Shown: positions 9,514-18,349, numbered from the stretch's first letter. The stretch: DNA of 21,763 nucleotides from Flavobacterium psychrophilum (GCA_945879625.1 CAMCVA010000017.1:1-21763); one strand, 5' to 3'. Made by a program: numbers and translations. Notes: generated by a model from the letters alone, not told the origin.

Positions 9514-11391
9514 ATGGAAGAAAAAAAATTAGACCTGAATTCGATTATTGGCTTTGTACTCATCTTTGGAATTTTGATTTGGATCATGTATCAAAATCAA
9601 CCGAGCGATGCCCAAATTAAAGCCGATAAAGTCAAAAAAGAACAAGCAGCAACCCAAGCCAAAAAAGAAACGGCTGCAGTGGTTCCAGTTGTAAAAGATT
9701 CGAATCAGGACGCTAAAGCTACCGCTGCATTGGGAAATTTTGCCTATTCGGCAGGTTTGCCTTCCGCTACAAACGCTGTGACTACGATAGAAAATGAGTT
9801 GATTCGCATACAAGTGGCCAACAAAGGCGGTCAAATTGTATCGGCCACGCTCAAAAACCACGAACGGTTTAAAAAAGGATCAAAAGAATTGGTTTCCTTG
9901 GTCGAGAAAAACAACGCCCAACTCAACATCAATTTGTCTACACAAGATAACCGAACCTTGTCAACCAAAGACCTATATTTTCAGCCTACACTCACCAAAA
10001 GCGGGAAAGATCAGCTGTTGACCATGCGACTCAAATCGAGCGAAACCGCCTACCTGGAATACCAATACGTGTTGAAAGCCGATAATTATATGTTGGATTT
10101 TTCGATTCAAACCCAAGGGCTGCAATCGGTATTAAATACCTCAAAACCCGTAAACCTAGAATGGGAATTGAAAACCCAACGCAACGAAAAGGGAGTTGAT
10201 TACGAAAACCGCTACACCGAAATCTATTTTGCCTATGGTGACGATAAATACGATTACGTTGGTCAAGGCGATAGCAAATCAGAAGCGCCAACTCAAGTAA
10301 GTTATGTTGCCTACAAACAGCATTTTTTCTCGACCATCTTAATCACCGATAAACCCTTTGAAAAGGCAGACTTGAACTCGGCCAATTTGGTGCACGATGT
10401 AGAAAAAGACACGGTTTATACCAAGCAATTCAAATCGATCATTCCGCTCAAATTTGAACGTGGCGAATTGGATTACGCGATGCACTTGTATATGGGACCT
10501 ACCGATTATACTACCTTAAAGTCGTACGACAAAAATTTAGAACACATCATTTCATTGGGTTGGGGTATTTTTGGTTGGATCAATAAATTTATTTTTATTC
10601 CCTTATTTGGGTTTTTAAGTTCGTTTATTGCCTACGGGATTGCAATTATTGTCTTCACTATCCTCATCAAAATTGCGATGTCGCCCATTACTTACAAATC
10701 ATTTTTGTCGCAAGCAAAGATGAAAGTGTTGCGTCCGGAAATCACTGAATTGAATGAAAAATTCAAGAAAGATGCCATGAAAAAGCAACAGGAAACCATG
10801 AAGTTGTACTCAAAAGCTGGTGTAAATCCGATGGCAGGTTGCATACCGGCCTTGATTCAGTTGCCGTTTATGTATGCTTCCTTTCAGTTTTTCCCGTCGG
10901 CTTTTGAGTTGCGACAAAAAGGCTTCCTTTGGGCCGACGATTTATCTTCGTTTGACGAAATAGCTAAGTTGCCGTTTCACATTCCGTTCTACGGAGACCA
11001 CATTAGTTTGTTTCCGATATTGGCGGCGATAGCCATTTTCTTTTACATGAAAATGACTTCAGGCGATCAGCAAATGGCGGCTCCCCAACAAGAAGGTATG
11101 CCAGATATGGCCCAGATGATGAAAATAATGATTTACATTTCGCCCTTGATGATGTTGTTTTTCTTCAATAACTACGGATCAGGCTTGAGTTTGTACAACT
11201 TTATTTCCAACTTAATTACTATTGGAATCATGATTGTCATCAAACGCTATGTGGTTGACGAAAAGAAAATCCATGCACAGATTCAAGAAAACAAATTAAA
11301 AGAGCCCAAAAAGAAAGGCCGTTTTCAACAAAAAATGCAGGATATGATGGAGCAAGCCGAAGCGCAAAAAGCAGCGCAAAAGAAAAAATAA
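9514..11391 (+). CDS. yidC: Membrane protein insertase YidC
   Basis: Inserts and folds inner-membrane proteins, alone or with Sec. It has 625 residues from ATG 9514; the frame is open further upstream, but that part overlaps the pyrG end. Order: N-terminal helix (about 9-26), Lys/Ala-rich linker, large periplasmic beta domain (about 90-350), then the conserved Oxa1-type core with five helices, including ILIKIAMSPITYKSF and GVNPMAGCIPALIQLPFMYA. The Arg that lies in the hydrophilic groove of E. coli YidC (in FIVRGIMYPL) aligns with Lys here (ILIKIAMSPI). The C-terminus is a long basic, Gln-rich tail (from about residue 590) ending in KAAQKKK, which could contact the ribosome. A terminator-like hairpin follows directly. 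Confidence 0.97.
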   Translation: MEEKKLDLNSIIGFVLIFGILIWIMYQNQPSDAQIKADKVKKEQAATQAKKETAAVVPVVKDSNQDAKATAALGNFAYSAGLPSATNAVTTIENELIRIQVANKGGQIVSATLKNHERFKKGSKELVSLVEKNNAQLNINLSTQDNRTLSTKDLYFQPTLTKSGKDQLLTMRLKSSETAYLEYQYVLKADNYMLDFSIQTQGLQSVLNTSKPVNLEWELKTQRNEKGVDYENRYTEIYFAYGDDKYDYVGQGDSKSEAPTQVSYVAYKQHFFSTILITDKPFEKADLNSANLVHDVEKDTVYTKQFKSIIPLKFERGELDYAMHLYMGPTDYTTLKSYDKNLEHIISLGWGIFGWINKFIFIPLFGFLSSFIAYGIAIIVFTILIKIAMSPITYKSFLSQAKMKVLRPEITELNEKFKKDAMKKQQETMKLYSKAGVNPMAGCIPALIQLPFMYASFQFFPSAFELRQKGFLWADDLSSFDEIAKLPFHIPFYGDHISLFPILAAIAIFFYMKMTSGDQQMAAPQQEGMPDMAQMMKIMIYISPLMMLFFFNNYGSGLSLYNFISNLITIGIMIVIKRYVVDEKKIHAQIQENKLKEPKKKGRFQQKMQDMMEQAEAQKAAQKKK

Positions 11392-11395
11392 GATC

Positions 11396-11418
11396 AACTC
11401 CCCCTGTGGGAGTTTTTT
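11396..11418 (+). terminator. Intrinsic terminator after yidC
   Basis: A 7-bp stem AACTCCC (11396-11402) / GGGAGTT (11408-11414) with a 5-base loop runs into T's through 11418. It begins five bases after the yidC stop and should end the pyrG-yidC transcript. Confidence 0.75.
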
Positions 11419-11447
11419 GTAAAACAAGCTGTTTCTGAATACTAAAC

Positions 11448-11472
11448 ACAGGAATTTTAAGTTCCTGTTTTT
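11448..11472 (+). terminator. Second hairpin with T-run before the MORN-variant gene
   Basis: Stem ACAGGAA (11448-11454) / TTCCTGT (11462-11468) with a 7-base loop and TTTT to 11472. It lies 18 bases before the next start codon. It could be a backup terminator for pyrG-yidC or a leader hairpin of the downstream gene. The stem is short and AT-containing, so the call is weak. Confidence 0.35.
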
Positions 11473-11490
11473 AAATCAAATGAAATAATC

Positions 11491-12195
11491 ATGAGAAATT
11501 TACTTTCCCTTTGTTTACTAGTTGTCTTTTCGGGTGCTTTGTTGGCGCAAAATCAACTCAATCAATTGGACGAAAAAGGTGCCAAACACGGGATGTGGAA
11601 AGGCTATCATCCCGAATCCAAGCGATTGCGTTACGAGGGCACTTTTAAGCACGGCAAAGAAGTAGGTGTTTTTACCTTTTATGACGATACACAAGCAGCT
11701 ACAGTAATTGCCACGCGCGAATTTAATTCGGCAGCAAATTCGGTGTATACCATTTTTTATGACCAAAAAAACAACAAAGTTAGCGAGGGCAAATCGGTAA
11801 ATAAACAAAACGAAGGGATTTGGAAGTACTATCACTTTGAATCTAAAGCCTTGATGACTGTTGAAAATTACAAAAAAGGGAAGCTAGAAGGCACTCGTAC
11901 TGTTTATTATGCTGATTCAAAACCGGCAGAAGAAGCGCAGTATGCCAATGGACTAAAACAAGGACCTTATAAAAAATTGGCTAACAATGCTGTGGTTTTG
12001 GAAGAAGCGACCTATGATAAAGATCAATACGAAGGCCAAGCTATTTACCGTGATCCGCTTGGAAATATTGTAGCCAAAGGCCTCTACAAAAAAGGAAAAA
12101 AGGTTGGTATGTGGCAGTTTTATGAAGGCGGTAAATTAGTGAGTGAAGAAAATATGTCGGCCGTAAAAAAAGCAACTAAGCCAGCAAAAAAATAA
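11491..12195 (+). CDS. Secreted MORN-variant repeat protein (YwqK-like)
   Basis: A 234-residue exported protein with a signal peptide MRNLLSLCLLVVFSGALLAQ (cleavage likely near Ala19). The mature part is about six degenerate MORN_2-type repeats with the pattern G-x-W/Y-x-x-Y ... G-x-Y-K-x-G-K-x-x-G, for example HGMWKGYHPESKRLRYEG, EGIWKYYHFES and VGMWQFYEGGKLVSE. A basic Lys/Ala tail closes the protein. Relatives are often labelled 'toxin-antitoxin system YwqK family antitoxin', but no toxin gene is next to it and the protein is exported, so an antitoxin role is unlikely here. Such repeats usually serve as protein or membrane contact surfaces. It is followed by mnmA after 23 bases. Function unknown. 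Confidence 0.85.
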   Translation: MRNLLSLCLLVVFSGALLAQNQLNQLDEKGAKHGMWKGYHPESKRLRYEGTFKHGKEVGVFTFYDDTQAATVIATREFNSAANSVYTIFYDQKNNKVSEGKSVNKQNEGIWKYYHFESKALMTVENYKKGKLEGTRTVYYADSKPAEEAQYANGLKQGPYKKLANNAVVLEEATYDKDQYEGQAIYRDPLGNIVAKGLYKKGKKVGMWQFYEGGKLVSEENMSAVKKATKPAKK

Positions 12196-12218
12196 ATTTG
12201 ATTTAATACACATTGACT

Positions 12219-13406
12219 ATGAAACGGGTAGTGGTTGGTCTTTCTGGCGGGGTTGATTCGAGTGTGGCGGCCTATTTGTTGCAACAACAAGGCTACGAAG
12301 TCATTGGCTTGTTTATGAAAAATTGGCACGATGATTCGGTTACAATTTCAAACGAATGCCCCTGGCTCGAAGACAGCAATGATGCCTTATTGGTCGCTGA
12401 AAAACTTGGAATCCCATTCCAAACCGTCGATTTGAGCGAACAATACAAAACCAAAATCGTGGACTATATGTTCAACGAATACGAGAAAGGGCGTACACCC
12501 AATCCCGATGTATTGTGCAACCGCGAAATTAAATTTGATGTGTTCATGCAGATTGCCTTGAGTTTAGGTGCCGATTATGTGGCCACTGGACATTATTGTC
12601 AAAAAGGCGAAATTGCCGCTGATGGAAAACCGGTTTATCAACTCTTAGCTGGCGCCGATACCAACAAAGATCAATCCTATTTTTTGTGTCAACTTTCGCA
12701 GGCCCAATTGGCCAAAGCCTTGTTTCCTATTGGCAACTTAACCAAACCCCAAGTGCGCGCCATTGCCTCCGAAATGGAATTGGTTACCGCCGAGAAAAAA
12801 GATTCTCAGGGCTTATGTTTTATTGGGAAAGTACGATTGCCTGAATTTTTACAACAAAAACTACAACCCAAACCGGGCTTGATTTATGAAATAGATACTG
12901 TAAACACGTGTTATATTCCAAAGGAAGTTGACTATGCTTCAACCGAAGATGCGCTTCTGGCAGCGTCTCAACCTATACGCTACACACCAGAATTTGGAAA
13001 AGTGGTCGGCACCCACCAAGGCGCACATTATTTTACCGTGGGGCAACGCAAAGGCTTGAATGTAGGCGGAACACCAGAAGCCTTATTTGTCTTGGCCACC
13101 GATGTGGTGACGAATGCCATTTATACCGGCCAAGGGCATGCACATCCTGGTTTATACAGAAAAGCACTGTTTGTGCAACAGCAAGAAATACATTGGGTAC
13201 GCGAAGATTTGCGTTTGCAAACCGGCCAAACGATGGTAGTTAGGGCGCGGATTCGCTATCGTCAAGAATTGCAAGCGGGTACCTTACATCAAGTAGAATC
13301 GGGCTTATATGTGGCCTTTGATGCGCCTCAATCGGCTATTACCGAAGGTCAATTTGTGGCCTGGTATCTAGGTGAGGAATTAATAGGTTCGGGTGTGATT
13401 TCTTGA
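12219..13406 (+). CDS. mnmA: tRNA-specific 2-thiouridylase MnmA
   Basis: Adds sulfur at C2 of the wobble uridine (U34) in tRNA-Lys, -Glu and -Gln, using ATP and a persulfide donor. It has 395 residues from ATG 12219; a TTG two codons earlier is a less likely start. The PP-loop is [10 protein letters not shown] (7-16). The catalytic Cys100 lies in [12 protein letters not shown] and the persulfide-forming Cys200 in [10 protein letters not shown]; both are present, so the enzyme should be active. The central domain and the C-terminal beta-barrel are complete. A segment around Cys47 ([11 protein letters not shown]) follows the first strand, as I recall from other Bacteroidota MnmA proteins. It lies between unrelated secreted-protein genes. 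Confidence 0.97.
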   Translation: MKRVVVGLSGGVDSSVAAYLLQQQGYEVIGLFMKNWHDDSVTISNECPWLEDSNDALLVAEKLGIPFQTVDLSEQYKTKIVDYMFNEYEKGRTPNPDVLCNREIKFDVFMQIALSLGADYVATGHYCQKGEIAADGKPVYQLLAGADTNKDQSYFLCQLSQAQLAKALFPIGNLTKPQVRAIASEMELVTAEKKDSQGLCFIGKVRLPEFLQQKLQPKPGLIYEIDTVNTCYIPKEVDYASTEDALLAASQPIRYTPEFGKVVGTHQGAHYFTVGQRKGLNVGGTPEALFVLATDVVTNAIYTGQGHAHPGLYRKALFVQQQEIHWVREDLRLQTGQTMVVRARIRYRQELQAGTLHQVESGLYVAFDAPQSAITEGQFVAWYLGEELIGSGVIS

Positions 13407-13457
13407 GAATTCTTTACTAAATTAGCCTCCACAAATTACAATTATAAATTTTAGCTC

Positions 13458-15071
13458 ATGAAAAAAGCACTACTTCTTTTGGTTACTTTTCTTTCAATTT
13501 CGGCCTATGCACAAGAAGATGCTTGGGTATATTTTACGGGTAAACCAAATGCACAAACGTTTTTAAACAATCCCCTCACGATGTTGTCACAACGGTCTTT
13601 AGATCGTCGAGCAGCACAAAATATTCCACTAGATTTTCAGGATGTGCCCATTCATCAGGCCTATATTGATCAAGTTACTGCCGCAGCTGGCATTACGGTT
13701 TTGGCAAAATCCCGCTGGTTAAATTGCTTGCACGTGCGCGGAAACGCAGACAATATTTATGCGTTAGCCAATTTGCCAGGTGTCGATCATTTGGAATTTG
13801 CCGATGCCTCGTTAAATTTGAGAATGCCCCATGCTCCGGCACAGATTCAGCCGGTGAATAAAACCATGGAAACCTTGGTTACATTCAATTACGGAAATTC
13901 GTTCAATCAAATTCACATGATGAATGGCGATTTGTTGCACGTGCAAAATTTTACGGGTGCAGGAAAGGTGGTCGCTGTATTAGATGCAGGATTTCCAGGC
14001 GTGAATACCTTAAATCCGTTTGCTCGCTTGCGCAACAACAGCTTATTGCTAGGAGGATATGATTTTGTGAACAAAAACGCTAATTTTTATACTGGTGATT
14101 CTCACGGAACAATGGTGTTGTCTACCATGGGAGGCTTTGTTGATTCCCAATTGGTGGGAACTGCCCCCGATGCCAAATATTATTTATACATCACCGAAGA
14201 TGTCAATTCAGAAAATCCTGTAGAAGAAAGCAATTGGGTAGAAGCTGCTGAGATGGCTGATTATGTGGGTGCCGATATTATCACCTCGTCCTTGGGGTAT
14301 TTTGGATTTGACAACACCAATTACGGACACACCTACGAGGATATGACCGGAAACAAAGCCTTTGCTTCGCGCGGGGCCAATATCGCTTTTGAAAAAGGAA
14401 TAGTGGTGGTGGCCAGTGCAGGAAATTCGGGTGCATCTACCACCGAACCACATGTAGGTGTTCCGGCTGAAGCCAATAATGTTTTGGCGATTGGCGCCGT
14501 GCGTTCCAACCGAAACATCGCTTCGTTTAGCTCCATAGGCCCTTCGTTTGACGGCCGCATCAAACCCGATTTAATGGCACAAGGACAAGCCTCAGTATTG
14601 TCCACCTCTTCAGGAAATGTAGGAACAGCCAATGGAACTTCTTTTTCTGGTCCTATTTTGGCCGGAATGCTTGCTACTTTTTGGAGCGCTGTTCCTACTT
14701 TAACCAATCAAGAAGTTGTCAACTATGTGAAGCAATCAGCTGATCGATATGCCAATCCCAACAACCAATATGGCTATGGAATTCCCGATTTTAGCGCTGC
14801 CTTAAACACCGCATTAGCCGTTAGTTCGGTAAGTAAAGATGTATTTTCGGTTTATCCCAATCCGGCAAGCGCGCAACTTTCAATTCAATTGCCTTCGACT
14901 GCTCAAGAAGCATCGATTTCAATTTATACCAGTGTAGGGCAATTGGTGCAAAAAAGCACGGTAAATGCAACCGACACTTCGATTTCTATTGAACAACTTC
15001 CTGTAGGAATTTATATGTATCAAATTCGTTCGGGTGCAAACTTGCAATCCGGAAAATTGATTAAAAACTAA
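13458..15071 (+). CDS. Subtilase (S8) serine peptidase with T9SS sorting domain
   Basis: A 537-residue secreted protease. Signal peptide MKKALLLLVTFLSISAYAQ is followed by a prodomain-like region (about 20-155) containing LSQRSLDRRAAQNIPLDFQD, then the subtilisin domain. The triad is Asp176 (VVAVLDAGFPG), His216 (DSHGTMV) and Ser395 (NGTSFSGPILAG), with the oxyanion Asn323 in SAGNSG. Residues 461-537 form a type-A T9SS C-terminal domain: VYPNPAS near its start, LPVGIYMYQI, and the terminal GKLIKN. It should therefore cross the outer membrane through the T9SS, with the C-terminal domain removed. Its stop overlaps the next start by one base (TAATG). Substrate is unknown. Confidence 0.95.
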   Translation: MKKALLLLVTFLSISAYAQEDAWVYFTGKPNAQTFLNNPLTMLSQRSLDRRAAQNIPLDFQDVPIHQAYIDQVTAAAGITVLAKSRWLNCLHVRGNADNIYALANLPGVDHLEFADASLNLRMPHAPAQIQPVNKTMETLVTFNYGNSFNQIHMMNGDLLHVQNFTGAGKVVAVLDAGFPGVNTLNPFARLRNNSLLLGGYDFVNKNANFYTGDSHGTMVLSTMGGFVDSQLVGTAPDAKYYLYITEDVNSENPVEESNWVEAAEMADYVGADIITSSLGYFGFDNTNYGHTYEDMTGNKAFASRGANIAFEKGIVVVASAGNSGASTTEPHVGVPAEANNVLAIGAVRSNRNIASFSSIGPSFDGRIKPDLMAQGQASVLSTSSGNVGTANGTSFSGPILAGMLATFWSAVPTLTNQEVVNYVKQSADRYANPNNQYGYGIPDFSAALNTALAVSSVSKDVFSVYPNPASAQLSIQLPSTAQEASISIYTSVGQLVQKSTVNATDTSISIEQLPVGIYMYQIRSGANLQSGKLIKN

Positions 15072-16012
15072 TGAACCGCATTACGCAACTTTTTGGGATT
15101 CAATACCCGATTATTCAAGGCGGCATGATTTGGGCCAGTGGTTATAAATTGGCCAGCGCCGTAAGTAATGCTGGTGGATTAGGACTCATAGGTGCCGGAT
15201 CGATGTATCCAGAAGTGTTGCGTGAACACATTCAAAAATGCAAATTAGCTACTTCGAAGCCATTTGGCGTAAACATCCCAATGTTGTATCCGAATGTAGA
15301 AGAAATCATTCAAATCTGCATCGACGAAGGCGTGAAGATCGTCTTTACCTCGGCGGGTAATCCCAAAACTTGGACGGCTCACCTCAAAGCACAAGGCATT
15401 ATCGTGGTGCATGTAGTGAGCAGCAGTAAATTTGCATTAAAAGCCCAAGAAGCAGGAGTTGATGCCGTGGTGGCCGAAGGTTTTGAAGCTGGTGGGCACA
15501 ACGGACGAGAAGAATCGACCACTTTTACCTTGATTCCGATGGTACACAAGGCGGTTCAAATTCCTGTACTTGCTGCAGGTGGAATCGCTACTGGTGCGGG
15601 TATGTTGGCGGCTATGGTATTGGGCGCTGATGGCGTGCAATGTGGAAGCCGATTTGCTGCGGCAACCGAATCATCGGTACATGATAATTTTAAACAATGC
15701 ATTGTTGCAACTCAAGAAGGCGAAACCCAAGTAACCCTGAAAGAATTGGCACCGGTTCGTTTAATTAAAAATAAATTCTACCATGATTTACAATTGTTGT
15801 ATGCCCAATGTGCTTCGGTAGAAGAATTAAAAGAAAAATTGGGACGTGCCCGAGCCAAAAAAGGCATGTTTGAAGGCGATTTGGAAGAAGGAGAATTAGA
15901 GATTGGCCAAATTGCGGGGCTCATCGATTCGATACAACCGGCAGCCCAAATTATCGCCGAAATGGTTTCTGAATTTAACGCATTAACTTCTCATTTGCCT
16001 CGTTTAAACTAA
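15071..16012 (+). CDS. Nitronate monooxygenase / FabK-like flavin oxidoreductase
   Basis: A 313-residue FMN-dependent TIM-barrel enzyme of the 2-nitropropane dioxygenase/FabK family, cytoplasmic. Visible landmarks are YPIIQGGMIWASG (FMN site, 12-24), the conserved His143 in FEAGGHNGR, and the phosphate-binding PVLAAGGIATG and GADGVQCGSRF motifs. Family members either oxidise propionate-3-nitronate and related nitronates or act as enoyl-ACP reductase II. The motifs visible here do not settle which; annotation pipelines usually call this type nitronate monooxygenase. The start overlaps the subtilase stop, so translation is probably coupled although the products act in different compartments. 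A small secreted protein follows eight bases later. Confidence 0.88.
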   Translation: MNRITQLFGIQYPIIQGGMIWASGYKLASAVSNAGGLGLIGAGSMYPEVLREHIQKCKLATSKPFGVNIPMLYPNVEEIIQICIDEGVKIVFTSAGNPKTWTAHLKAQGIIVVHVVSSSKFALKAQEAGVDAVVAEGFEAGGHNGREESTTFTLIPMVHKAVQIPVLAAGGIATGAGMLAAMVLGADGVQCGSRFAAATESSVHDNFKQCIVATQEGETQVTLKELAPVRLIKNKFYHDLQLLYAQCASVEELKEKLGRARAKKGMFEGDLEEGELEIGQIAGLIDSIQPAAQIIAEMVSEFNALTSHLPRLN

Positions 16013-16020
16013 GTTATCCC

Positions 16021-16440
16021 ATGAAAAAATCAATACAACTGAGTATTTTTCTGATCTTGTTTTCACTAGTGATTGGCAATGCTCAATCTTACAAATTTAT
16101 CACCACCGGTTTTAGTGTGATGGAGAGAAATAGCAATGGGGAGTGGGGAAATTGGTCGGATTTGCAAGAGACAAAGTTGGTCATTTCCTTAGACACTAAT
16201 AGAAATCGATTCCTGATATATTCACAAGAAATACAATGGTATGATATTCTCACCTACGAAAAAGAAGAAGTATCCGACGAAAATATAGTAAATCCCTTTT
16301 CCTGCAAAGACGAAGACGGCTATGCGGTAACCATTTCTATCATTACCCGAAAATCACAAGGCAATCGCAAGCAATTGTACATTACCCGAAACAACTATGT
16401 ATTGGTGTACAACATCGAAAATTACATCGACAAAAAGTAA
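16021..16440 (+). CDS. Small secreted protein of unknown function
   Basis: 139 residues. The signal peptide MKKSIQLSIFLILFSLVIGNAQ is clear, with cleavage likely before Gln22. The mature part (about 118 residues) is polar, with alternating beta-like segments (KFITTGFSVMERN, TKLVISLDTNRNRFLIYSQ, QLYITRNNYVLVYNI) and a single Cys in NPFSCKDEDG. I do not recognise a family. The pattern would fit a small beta-sandwich or lipocalin-like periplasmic protein. It begins eight bases after the flavin oxidoreductase gene and its TAA directly abuts the stop of the convergent alkaline phosphatase gene. Confidence 0.75.
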   Translation: MKKSIQLSIFLILFSLVIGNAQSYKFITTGFSVMERNSNGEWGNWSDLQETKLVISLDTNRNRFLIYSQEIQWYDILTYEKEEVSDENIVNPFSCKDEDGYAVTISIITRKSQGNRKQLYITRNNYVLVYNIENYIDKK

Positions 16441-17859
16441 CTAGAATTTATTTTCTACCTCGGCTGCCGCTAGCATCAAGTTATGTAAATCGGTATTTTT
16501 CACAAACGAGCGGAGCAAATGACTTCCTGGACCATAAGCCGCCAATTCTACATAATCGGCCGAATGATCCATACTAATCCAACCTACTGCATTTGTTTTT
16601 TTCTGCATTTCAGCAAACGACTTAAACGGCAATTTTTTGAAGTTGTACAAGCCGTCATCTTCTTTTTCCAAGCCGGTATAAAAACCCAAAAGAGTTTGGG
16701 CATTTTCTTCTGACAATGCAATCCCGTTTGCCTTTTCGACTAATTCTCGTAGCCTGCTGCTGGTGAAATCGGGATGAATGTTATTTAAAATCCATTCATT
16801 GGATTGGGTGTATTTTTGGATGCTGTCAAATTGGGCATTGGCATCTTTGCCATAGATGATTCCCGGGTTGGCATTTCCGTGGTCGGTGGTGATAATCACT
16901 AAAGTGTCTTGGTTTTTTTCGGCAAAATCCATCGCCACTTTGATGGCTTCGTCAAACTGAATTTGCTCGTGTAGTAAACCGGCAATATCGTTGGCATGTG
17001 CAGCCCAATCTACTTTTCCGCTTTCTATTTGCAACACAAAACCAGCGGTGTGGTCTTTCATGTTATCAATCGCTTTTTGTGCCATTTCGGCCAATGTTGG
17101 GATTTTTTGCTGCAATGCTGCCTCGTGGTTCCGATCTACATAATAGGGCAAACCATCTTGATCAAAAATGCCTAAAATTGGTTTTGCATTGGTGCAATTT
17201 TCTAAGGCGGCTTTCTCCTGAACTACTTGATAGCCTTTAGCCGCATAGGCTGCATAGAGGTCTTTCTGGTCTTTTCGTTTGGTCGCCGAAAAATAAACGT
17301 TTCCGCCACCCATCAATACATCAAATCCAAGTTGCAAGTACAGTTCGGCTATTTCCGGCTGACTATTTCTACTTGCGGTATTCACGCAAAATCCTGCAGG
17401 CGTCGCGTGGGTAATGGGAACCGTCGTTACACAACCGGCTTTTTTGCCCGCTTTTTTAAACTTTTGCCAAATCGGTAAAAAGTTTTCGCCCGAGGCACTC
17501 ACGTTGAGTGATCCGTTAGGCACCCGAACGCCGCCTCCCCAAGCGGAACTTCCCGCCGCCGAATCGGTTACAATCGAGTTTGCCGATGCGGTATCCATCA
17601 AAGCTCGGGTCACTTTGTTGTCTGTATAGAGTTGCAACCAATTGCTTCCTTTGCCATAGGTGCGATTTAGGTATAGATCGGCCATATTTAAGGTGCCCGA
17701 ACTCATACCGTCGCTCACGAGGAAAATGATATTTTTGGCTTTTTTATTTTTGAATGTAGTGCTAAAATCTAGGGTGTCAGCCTTGCTTTGAAACGGATTG
17801 ATCAAGGCGCCACCAAGAGCTGCTAAGGATCCATTTTTGAAAAACTTTCTTCTATTCAT
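16441..17859 (-). CDS. Alkaline phosphatase (PhoA family) with Tat-like signal
   Basis: A 472-residue phosphomonoesterase of the classical metal-dependent PhoA superfamily. Visible residues are the metal-binding Asp50 in IIFLVSDGMSSG, nucleophile Ser100 in IVTDSAAGSSAW, the THATPAG motif, Glu in LQIESGKVDWAAHAND, TTDHGNANPG, and the late metal-binding His in SMDHSADYVELAAYGPGSH. The N-terminus, MNRRKFFKNGSLAALGGALI, has twin arginines before a hydrophobic stretch and resembles a Tat signal, suggesting export after folding with metal. A Zn/Mg enzyme is expected, but Ca-dependent relatives exist. It is convergent with the small secreted-protein gene with no gap, so neither gene has a terminator between them. 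Release of phosphate from extracellular organic phosphate is the likely role. Confidence 0.93.
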   Translation of the reverse strand: MNRRKFFKNGSLAALGGALINPFQSKADTLDFSTTFKNKKAKNIIFLVSDGMSSGTLNMADLYLNRTYGKGSNWLQLYTDNKVTRALMDTASANSIVTDSAAGSSAWGGGVRVPNGSLNVSASGENFLPIWQKFKKAGKKAGCVTTVPITHATPAGFCVNTASRNSQPEIAELYLQLGFDVLMGGGNVYFSATKRKDQKDLYAAYAAKGYQVVQEKAALENCTNAKPILGIFDQDGLPYYVDRNHEAALQQKIPTLAEMAQKAIDNMKDHTAGFVLQIESGKVDWAAHANDIAGLLHEQIQFDEAIKVAMDFAEKNQDTLVIITTDHGNANPGIIYGKDANAQFDSIQKYTQSNEWILNNIHPDFTSSRLRELVEKANGIALSEENAQTLLGFYTGLEKEDDGLYNFKKLPFKSFAEMQKKTNAVGWISMDHSADYVELAAYGPGSHLLRSFVKNTDLHNLMLAAAEVENKF

Positions 17860-17923
17860 CTGTTCTAATTTATCGGTGCTAAAGTACTATTTGTAGGAGT
17901 TTTCGAGGTTAAGAAATTGTTGT

Positions 17924-18349
17924 TTAACGCACTAATTTCACATAATCGCCATCTAAGTATAGGGCACTGAAGCTTAGTTCGCCATTGGTAATTGTACAAC
18001 AGCCCAAATCTACGTCTTGAACCTTAATGGTTTGTAAACAGCCTTCCCCACCCGAAGAGTTGGGGGTTACGACATATGGATAGGTGCCGTTTTCAAAAAT
18101 ATAGCGGTCGGTTGTATTGCTAGAATTGTTTTGTATGGTAACGGTTTGGGCCGTGGTGTCAAAATCCCATTCTATGGTATTGCGGGGATATTCTTGTAGG
18201 TAACTGCTAAATCCGTGCAAAACCTTAACAATACTCCATTTTCCGGCGATTTGATCAGAAGGTAATACGCTACTGCCAACTTTTGATTCTTGACAAGACG
18301 AACTAAAAAACAAACTGCATAGAAGGAGAAAAGCGGTAATTTTTTTCAT
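17924..18349 (-). CDS. Small lipoprotein, lipocalin-like, unknown function
   Basis: 141 residues. The N-terminus MKKITAFLLLCSLFFSSSC is a lipoprotein signal with the lipobox Cys at 19. The mature part begins QESKVGSS, and a segment DQIAGKWSIVKVLHGF resembles the opening strand (GxW) of lipocalin-like lipoproteins. Later beta segments include NTIEWDFDTTAQTVTIQNNS and the end LDGDYVKLVR. Cysteines occur at GEGCLQ and LGCCTI. No catalytic motif is visible. It has a good promoter at 18354-18387 that lies almost on its start codon. It precedes the alkaline phosphatase gene by 64 bases on the same strand, so the two may be co-transcribed. Confidence 0.8.
   Translation of the reverse strand: MKKITAFLLLCSLFFSSSCQESKVGSSVLPSDQIAGKWSIVKVLHGFSSYLQEYPRNTIEWDFDTTAQTVTIQNNSSNTTDRYIFENGTYPYVVTPNSSGGEGCLQTIKVQDVDLGCCTITNGELSFSALYLDGDYVKLVR

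Noticed and set aside
9529..9861. 110-codon open frame on the minus strand inside yidC
   Set aside because: It is antisense to the yidC N-terminus and linker, and the protein is a low-complexity mix with no signal or motif.
11491..12195. Antitoxin of a toxin-antitoxin pair (the common YwqK label)
   Set aside because: The protein has a signal peptide, is made of MORN-type repeats, and has no toxin gene beside it; mnmA and yidC flank it.
14333..14707. 124-codon open frame on the minus strand inside the subtilase gene
   Set aside because: It is antisense to the conserved subtilisin core (His to Ser region) and has no recognisable domain; it looks like a shadow of the coding strand.
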